A DNA stretch of 18,753 nucleotides, taken from DATJXG01 sp035500455 (GTDB taxonomy: Bacteria; Acidobacteriota; Terriglobia; Terriglobales; Acidobacteriaceae). The notes beneath the pieces are model-generated. The model saw only the letters and a list, made by a program, of their open reading frames with translations. It made no database searches and was not told the DNA's origin. This document shows, in pieces, positions 14,395 to 18,753 of this stretch. The stretch covers positions 1 to 18,753 of the forward strand of contig DATJXG010000236.1 in assembly GCA_035500455.1 (NCBI GenBank). Direction: 5' to 3'. Made by a program: the position numbers and the translations under genes. Each line of letters begins with the position of its first letter. Within the stretch, counting starts at the first letter, position 1.

Positions 14395-16851
14395 TCATTC
14401 ATACCGCAGAGCCACCAGGGGATCCACCCTTGTAGCGCGCAGGGCGGGGACGTAACAGGCCAGAAGTGCGGCGCCGACCAGGAGCAAAATCACGGCCGCG
14501 AACGTCAGCGGATCGGTGGCCGTAACGCCAAACAGAAGTGACTCCAGGCTGCGGGTAAGGGCCAGTGAACCGGCAACGCCGATGGCCACGCCAATCAGGA
14601 TGGTGCGAAGTCCCTGGCCCAGGATCATGGTCAGAATTTCGCGGGAGCCTGCGCCCAGGGCCAGCCGCACGCCAATCTCGCGGGTGCGGCGGCTCACCGA
14701 GTAGGCCATCACACCAAATACTCCTGCCGTAGCAAGCAGCAGAGCGACCGTCCCGAAGAAAGCGATGAGAATCAGGTTGAAGCGGCGCGAACCCAGCGAC
14801 GCCGAATAAACCTGGGAGAGCGTCCGGAACGACGCGGGAATCTCCGGGTTGAGTTCCTGCAGAATGCCGCGCGCTGCCGACGTCACCATCCGCGTGTCGG
14901 CGTTGGTCAGCATCGTGACCGTGATCGCGCTGCGCGGGCGTTGCAAGAGATTTACATAAACGGTGGGACGCGGGGGAGCGTCAAGCCCGTATTCGTGGAC
15001 GTCACCGACGATCCCCACAATTGTCAGCAGGCGCACATCGCCATCCATGTTTCCAAATTCAATGGTATGGCCGATCGGGTCCTGACCGGGCCACCGTTCG
15101 CGGGCCAGCGATTGACTGATCACGGCCACGTGCGGAGAATCCGCGCCGTCGCGCTGGTCGAACATGCGTCCACGAAGCAGGGGAATGCCGAGCACATGGA
15201 AGTACCCCTCCGTCGCGGCGCAGAAATCCGCAGTGCCGATCCGTTCTTTCTGGCGGAACAGAGGATCGAACCCATCGAGGCTCTTGGGGACCTCATTCTG
15301 CGTCATCAGCAGAAACATGCCATCGGGAAGGCCGTTATCCATGGGGAGGCCGCTGGTTGCACCCACATTGCGCACACCCGGAATCTGTTTGAGCCGCTCG
15401 ATCAGGCTGGAAAAGAAAATCGCCTCATGATCCTTCCTCTTCTGATCGTTCCACTCTACCCAGGGAAGCGAAACATCCATGGTGACAACTTTGTCGACGC
15501 GGAATCCGGGGTTCACATCGAGCACCTTCTTGAGGCTGCGGCCGAGCAATCCCGCTCCGATGACCAGAACCAGCGTAACGGCGATCTGGGCGGCCACCAG
15601 AACCCGGCCGATCCGCTGGCCCTGTTGAGATCCGGCTTGTCCGCGCGCGCCTTCCCCAAGTCCCTGGTGCAGGTCGCCGGAGGTTGCCCGGCCGGCGATG
15701 AACGCTCCCAGCCCGGCGGCCACGGCGGTGGAAAGCAGGAATGCAAATACCAGCACAGGAATGCTGACCGAAACTTCATCCAGCCGAGGCAGATCTCCCG
15801 GAGCCAGAGCGACTAGTCCCGCCACGCCCGCATACGCCGCCAGCGCTCCAAGGCCGCCTCCGGCAAGTGAAAGTGCGAAAGCCTCAGTGAGAAATTGCCT
15901 GATCAAACGTCCGCGCGCCGCGCCCAGCGCGCTGCGAACCGCAAGTTCGCGCACTCGCACCGAAGCTTGCGCCAGTAGCAGGTTTGCCACGTTTGCGCAC
16001 GCCACCAGGAGAAGAAATCCCACCGCTCCCAGAAGAACCAGCAGCGCCGGGCGAGCTTTGCCGGTGATCGAATCCTGCAGCGGGAGGACAACTCCATCTT
16101 TGAGGAGGTAATCGCCCTGCTCGCTCGAAGTATCGTGAATGCGGCGCGCGATGGCGCTGATCTCACGATTCGCCTGCTCGACCGTCACACCGTCGCGGAG
16201 GCGCGCGACGGCGCTGTAGTTGTGCGAGGTCCGGCTGGGATTTTCGCCCTCCAGATCCGAGGGCATCCACAAGGCTGCATCTGACGGGAACTGAAACCCC
16301 TCCGGGAGCACGCCGACCACGGAGAAAACCAAGTTGTCAATCTTCAGGTACGAGTGCGAAAGATCAACAGGCGATCCGAGATACTGCTTCCAATACCCGT
16401 AGCTGACGAGAACGACTGGAGTAGCCCCTTTTTTCGCGTCTGCAGCGTTGAAATCGCGCCCCATGATCGGCTGAACCCGGAATACGTTAACAAAACCGGG
16501 TGAAACGCTTGCCACCAGCGAACGTGTGGGCTGTAAAGCGCCCGAAACCGACGCGATGTTTGCGCTGTATTTTGCAATCGCCTGGAAGCTGTGGTTCTGG
16601 TCACGAAAGTCGTCGAAGTTCGGGTCGGCCAGGCGGGACCACGTGCCCCCACGGTTGACCTCGAAGATGGCCATGATCCGGTTGGGATCGGTGTAGGGCA
16701 GCGGCCGCAGCAATACTCCGTACACCACGCTGAACATCGCGGTGCTTGCGCCGATGCCGAGCGCCAGGGTGAAAACCATGATCGCTGTTACGCCGGGATT
16801 CTTGCGGAATTGGCGTAACGCATATCGCAAGTCTTGAACCAGGCCTTTCAC
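14395..16851 (-). CDS. ADOP-family ABC transporter permease (MacB/FtsX type, duplicated)
   Basis: The product is 818 residues and matches the 'acidobacterial duplicated orphan permease' layout. There is an N-terminal helix (about 21-46, in NPGVTAIMVFTLALGIGASTA), a large periplasmic MacB-like domain, a three-helix FtsX block (about 270-400, with RELAVRSALGAARGRLIRQF), a second periplasmic domain, and a second FtsX block (about 690-810, with RTREIGVRLALGAGSREIL). Such permeases belong to the MacB/LolE type VII ABC superfamily, whose members move substrates by mechanotransmission with a separate ATPase. No ATPase gene is adjacent here, hence 'orphan'. The substrate is unknown. GAGGAGG precedes the ATG by 7 bases. 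A TATACT box and a palindrome lie in the leader. No PadR-type regulator gene, often seen near ADOPs, is in the window. Confidence 0.93.
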   Translation of the reverse strand: MKGLVQDLRYALRQFRKNPGVTAIMVFTLALGIGASTAMFSVVYGVLLRPLPYTDPNRIMAIFEVNRGGTWSRLADPNFDDFRDQNHSFQAIAKYSANIASVSGALQPTRSLVASVSPGFVNVFRVQPIMGRDFNAADAKKGATPVVLVSYGYWKQYLGSPVDLSHSYLKIDNLVFSVVGVLPEGFQFPSDAALWMPSDLEGENPSRTSHNYSAVARLRDGVTVEQANREISAIARRIHDTSSEQGDYLLKDGVVLPLQDSITGKARPALLVLLGAVGFLLLVACANVANLLLAQASVRVRELAVRSALGAARGRLIRQFLTEAFALSLAGGGLGALAAYAGVAGLVALAPGDLPRLDEVSVSIPVLVFAFLLSTAVAAGLGAFIAGRATSGDLHQGLGEGARGQAGSQQGQRIGRVLVAAQIAVTLVLVIGAGLLGRSLKKVLDVNPGFRVDKVVTMDVSLPWVEWNDQKRKDHEAIFFSSLIERLKQIPGVRNVGATSGLPMDNGLPDGMFLLMTQNEVPKSLDGFDPLFRQKERIGTADFCAATEGYFHVLGIPLLRGRMFDQRDGADSPHVAVISQSLARERWPGQDPIGHTIEFGNMDGDVRLLTIVGIVGDVHEYGLDAPPRPTVYVNLLQRPRSAITVTMLTNADTRMVTSAARGILQELNPEIPASFRTLSQVYSASLGSRRFNLILIAFFGTVALLLATAGVFGVMAYSVSRRTREIGVRLALGAGSREILTMILGQGLRTILIGVAIGVAGSLALTRSLESLLFGVTATDPLTFAAVILLLVGAALLACYVPALRATRVDPLVALRYE

Positions 16852-16897
16852 TGCTGCCTCCTCGGCAACGGGCGGAACCGCAGTTCTAAGAGAAGAT

Positions 16898-16911
16898 CTG
16901 CAAACTTGCAG
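16898..16911. promoter_or_regulatory. 14-bp palindrome in the ADOP leader, possible operator
   Basis: CTGCAA-AC-TTGCAG is an exact palindrome centred about 54 bp before the ADOP ATG. A TATACT box on the minus strand (16930-16935) would place the start of transcription just upstream of it, so a repressor bound here could block transcription. No good -35 box was found. Confidence 0.3.
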
Positions 16912-17113
16912 CCACGATCAATCCGCCTAAGTATATGATTCTCGTCTGGAAATGGCGCTGCAGTCGGAGTTTGCAGGGTTTATTGTGTCCGTTCTCGAAC
17001 TCTGCCGTCCGAAAATGAACAACGTTAAACCCGGATGATCTGACCGCAATGGCGAGCTACCAGCTTTCCACAAACGCCATGCCAACCCGAGGCCAAAATG
17101 CAAGGGGGATCCC

Positions 17114-17512
17114 ATGACAGCAGGCGCAGCAACTAACGGAATCATCGATAAGCTCAGCAACCACTCGGTTGAACAGACGGTGGATCGGTTGAAGAACATC
17201 TTGCAATCCAAAGGGGTTGCGCTGTTCGCGGTAATCGACCACAGCGGAGAGGCAGAAAAAATTGGAATGAGAATGCCTCCTACCAAGCTGCTGATCTTTG
17301 GCAATCCAAAAGCCGGCACGCCGCTGATGCTGGCGGCGCCCAGCACCGCCATTGACCTTCCTCTCAAGATCCTCATCCGGGAAGACGCAGAGGGCAAGGT
17401 ATGGGTGAGCTACAACAGTTCGGCGTACTTGCAGGAGCGACATGGATTTCCACCGGAGTTAATGCAGAACATCGCGGTGAGCCAGACGCTGGCCGAGAAG
17501 ACTGCGGAATAG
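17114..17512 (+). CDS. DUF302 domain protein
   Basis: The product is 132 residues, cytoplasmic by the absence of a signal or membrane segment. It covers one DUF302 domain: an opening helix (SVEQTVDRLKNILQSKGVALFAVIDHSGEAEKIGMRMPPTKLLIFGNPKAGTPLM, with conserved GNP and Asp-His), then LDLPLKILIREDAEGKVWVSYNS-like strands (here IDLPLKILIRED). DUF302 proteins have a ferredoxin-like fold. Their reaction is unknown, though members occur with sulfur or metal stress genes. AAGGGGG lies 6 bases before the ATG, a strong ribosome site. It is divergent from the ADOP gene with a 262-bp gap. A weak hairpin plus a T6 run follows the stop. Confidence 0.9.
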   Translation: MTAGAATNGIIDKLSNHSVEQTVDRLKNILQSKGVALFAVIDHSGEAEKIGMRMPPTKLLIFGNPKAGTPLMLAAPSTAIDLPLKILIREDAEGKVWVSYNSSAYLQERHGFPPELMQNIAVSQTLAEKTAE

Positions 17513-17551
17513 CTGATGCTTCGCCCCTAAAGTCGCGTAAGTAAGTTAATC

Positions 17552-17786
17552 TTGTCATCCTGAGAGGCTGTGACTTTTTTGTGGTCGAACGACAATCATG
17601 TCCTGTCATCCTGAGCGAAGCGAAGGACCCCAGTCTGAAAGACAGCTCGTCGGACTCTGCAAGGCATTCTCACTATGCTCTCTAACCGTATAGTGGAGAT
17701 GCCTTGCAGCGCTTCGCAGATTGCCGCTGCATCGGGGTCCCCTCGGCGTTGCTCGGGGCAGGCTCTTCGCTTTGCTCAGCATGACA
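17552..17786. repeat. Fold-back repeat element with GTCATCCTGAG ends
   Basis: The left arm TGTCATCCTGAGCGAAGCGA (from 17604) is nearly the reverse complement of the right end (17764-17786, ending CTCAGCATGACA). GGACCCC (17625-17631) pairs with GGGGTCC (17734-17740). An inner stem pairs 17658-17676 with 17690-17708 (16 of 19). A partial extra copy of the left end lies at 17552-17564. The element has no coding capacity. This kind of sequence is common between genes in Acidobacteriota. Confidence 0.7.
17554..17580 (+). terminator. Possible terminator after the DUF302 gene
   Basis: GTCA (17554-17557) can pair with TGAC (17571-17574), immediately followed by TTTTTT (17575-17580). The stem is short and partly mismatched. 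The position, 40-60 bp after the stop, suits a terminator. Confidence 0.35.
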
Positions 17787-17835
17787 GCTCACGATAGCAG
17801 CCCTCGTCATGTCATTTATCTCCGGGGCGCCACGC

Positions 17836-17841
17836 TAGGAT
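17836..17841 (+). promoter_or_regulatory. -10-like box adjacent to the start codon at 17846
   Basis: TAGGAT (4 of 6 to TATAAT) ends 4 bases before the ATG. There is no Shine-Dalgarno. It suggests a leaderless start, though no good -35 box is seen. Confidence 0.3.
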
Positions 17842-17845
17842 CGAG

Positions 17846-18753
17846 ATGCAAAGAAGGCAATTCATCACCGGGCTGGGAGTTTTGGGGGCTGCCGCCTGCG
17901 CCCTGGGATTTCGTGGCGTCCAAGGAATTCAGCGCGAGGCCATGTTTGGCGCGGAGCCTTCCGACACGAAGCGCGTTCCGTCGGCGCTCGCGGTTCATCC
18001 TGACAATCTCAGATATTTTCTCTTTCGCGGAAAGCCTCTCGTATTGCTGGCGGCGAGTGAGCACTACGGCTCGATCGTGAATCGGCGCTTCGATTTTGAC
18101 CGGTATCTGCTGGACGCCGCTGCGAGGAAGCAGACGGTCACCCGCACGTTTCTTCTTTATCGCGAATTGCAATCGCCGCGGAATCCTTACTCACCGCTGA
18201 AGGCCGAGTCTCCAGACTTTGTTACCCCCTGGCCGCGCACCGGTCCTGGCCGCGCCCGCGACGGCGAGTTGAAATATGACCTGAACCGGTGGAACCGGGA
18301 GTACTTCGATCGCCTGCACAGGTTTCTGTCGTCAGCTTCGAAGCTGGGCATCGTGGTGGAGTTGACCGTATTCAGCAACACCTACAGCGAGGATGTGTGG
18401 GACCTGAATCCGCTGCGCGATGCCAACAATTTGCAGGAGATCGGCAAGGGTACGTGGCAGGAATATCTTTCGCAGCGCGATCCGGAACTGTTCGGGCGGC
18501 AGGTTTCCTACGCGCGCAAAATCGTGCAGGAGACCAGCCAGTACGACAATATTTACTACGAAATCTGCAATGAGCCCGGCGGAGGCTTCGCGAATGAACC
18601 ATCTCTCGCGGAAGTCGATGCCTGGCAAGAATCGATAGCAAAAGTGCTGCGCGAGGAAATGAAGTCGCTCGGTCGCCATCACTTGCTGTCCGGCCAGAAT
18701 GCCTTCAGCTACAAGCCGGAGTTCTCGCAGGCGTTTGGCGCCAGTTATTCGGG
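17846..18753 (+). CDS. Tat-exported glycoside hydrolase-like protein (clan GH-A type), 3' truncated by window edge
   Basis: The frame is open for 302 codons to the end of the window, so only the N-terminal part is seen. It begins MQRRQFITGLGVLG, a twin-arginine signal (RRxFI) followed by a hydrophobic stretch, so the folded enzyme is exported. From about residue 52 comes the start of a (beta/alpha)8 barrel: NLRYFLFRGKPLVLLAASEH, then FDFDRYL, and KYDLNRWNREYFDRLHRFLSSASKLGIVVELTVFSN. YYEICNEPGGG holds Asn242-Glu243-Pro244, the strand-4 signature in which Glu is the acid/base of cellulase-like clan GH-A enzymes. The nucleophile Glu on strand 7 would lie outside the window. The exact GH family and substrate cannot be set. 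A -10-like box ends 4 bases before the ATG, and the fold-back repeat lies just upstream. Confidence 0.85.
   Translation, partial: MQRRQFITGLGVLGAAACALGFRGVQGIQREAMFGAEPSDTKRVPSALAVHPDNLRYFLFRGKPLVLLAASEHYGSIVNRRFDFDRYLLDAAARKQTVTRTFLLYRELQSPRNPYSPLKAESPDFVTPWPRTGPGRARDGELKYDLNRWNREYFDRLHRFLSSASKLGIVVELTVFSNTYSEDVWDLNPLRDANNLQEIGKGTWQEYLSQRDPELFGRQVSYARKIVQETSQYDNIYYEICNEPGGGFANEPSLAEVDAWQESIAKVLREEMKSLGRHHLLSGQNAFSYKPEFSQAFGASYS

Noticed and set aside
14941..15816. Plus-strand open frame of 291 codons opposite the ADOP permease
   Set aside because: It is an antisense shadow; the opposite strand has a complete 818-residue permease with both FtsX blocks.
17552..17786. CRISPR array or small RNA gene at the repetitive stretch
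   Set aside because: The repeats are inverted arms of one fold-back, not direct repeats with spacers, and no cas gene is present.
1..18753. Defence island, prophage or integrative element
   Set aside because: No integrase, transposase, toxin-antitoxin, restriction or phage gene was seen. The genes are housekeeping, envelope and redox types of similar base composition. The only mobile-like sequences are short palindromic repeats.

Overview
This window is about 18.75 kb of high-GC bacterial chromosome. It most likely comes from an Acidobacteriota member of the Terriglobia (Koribacter-like) type. That placement is inferred from gene content: an ADOP-type duplicated orphan permease, a DUF5818-like secreted protein, a secreted DinB-fold protein, several small exported proteins, and dispersed repeats of the 'GTCATCCTGAGCGAAGCGAAGG' kind. 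No rRNA, tRNA, CRISPR array, transposase, integrase or phage gene was recognised. The region reads as ordinary chromosome in short transcription units on both strands.

Layout. Positions 2-1252 hold the C-terminal part of an S46 dipeptidyl-peptidase. It converges on a secreted DinB-like protein (1365-1904, minus). A divergent pair follows on the plus strand: a small Cys-rich protein (2113) and a YjbR/MmcQ-type protein (2410). Next, on the minus strand, comes a two-gene overlapping unit: an octaheme cytochrome of the hydroxylamine oxidoreductase family (3630-4871) and an eight-helix membrane protein (2804-3646). Positions 5263-6789 carry an SDR oxidoreductase and a DUF5818-like exported protein. 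guaA (6968-8590) and a hypothetical membrane protein (8687-9739) are on the minus strand. A small exported protein (9956) then converges on leuS (10400-13000). After that come a Lys-rich/acidic bipartite protein (13186), a P-loop ATPase (13747-14283, minus), an ADOP permease (14395-16851, minus), a DUF302 protein (17114), and the start of a Tat-exported glycoside hydrolase-like protein that runs off the right edge (17846).

How the genes work together. Housekeeping functions (guaA for GMP, leuS for Leu-tRNA) are interspersed with export and envelope functions. The one clear co-functional module is the octaheme cytochrome with its overlapping membrane partner. It looks like a periplasmic nitrogen-compound redox unit tied to the membrane.

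The most notable results are these. (1) The HAO-family protein keeps all eight hemes and the active-site Asp-His pair but appears to have Phe where classical HAO has the heme-crosslinking Tyr, which points to reductive rather than oxidative chemistry. (2) A family of short palindromes (1268, 1982, 10915) has one copy lying in frame inside leuS. (3) Several large fold-back intergenic repeats occur, at 5032-5151, 10329-10388 (with a relative at 6888) and 17552-17786. (4) Some genes have a -10-like box almost touching the start codon and no Shine-Dalgarno, suggesting leaderless mRNAs.
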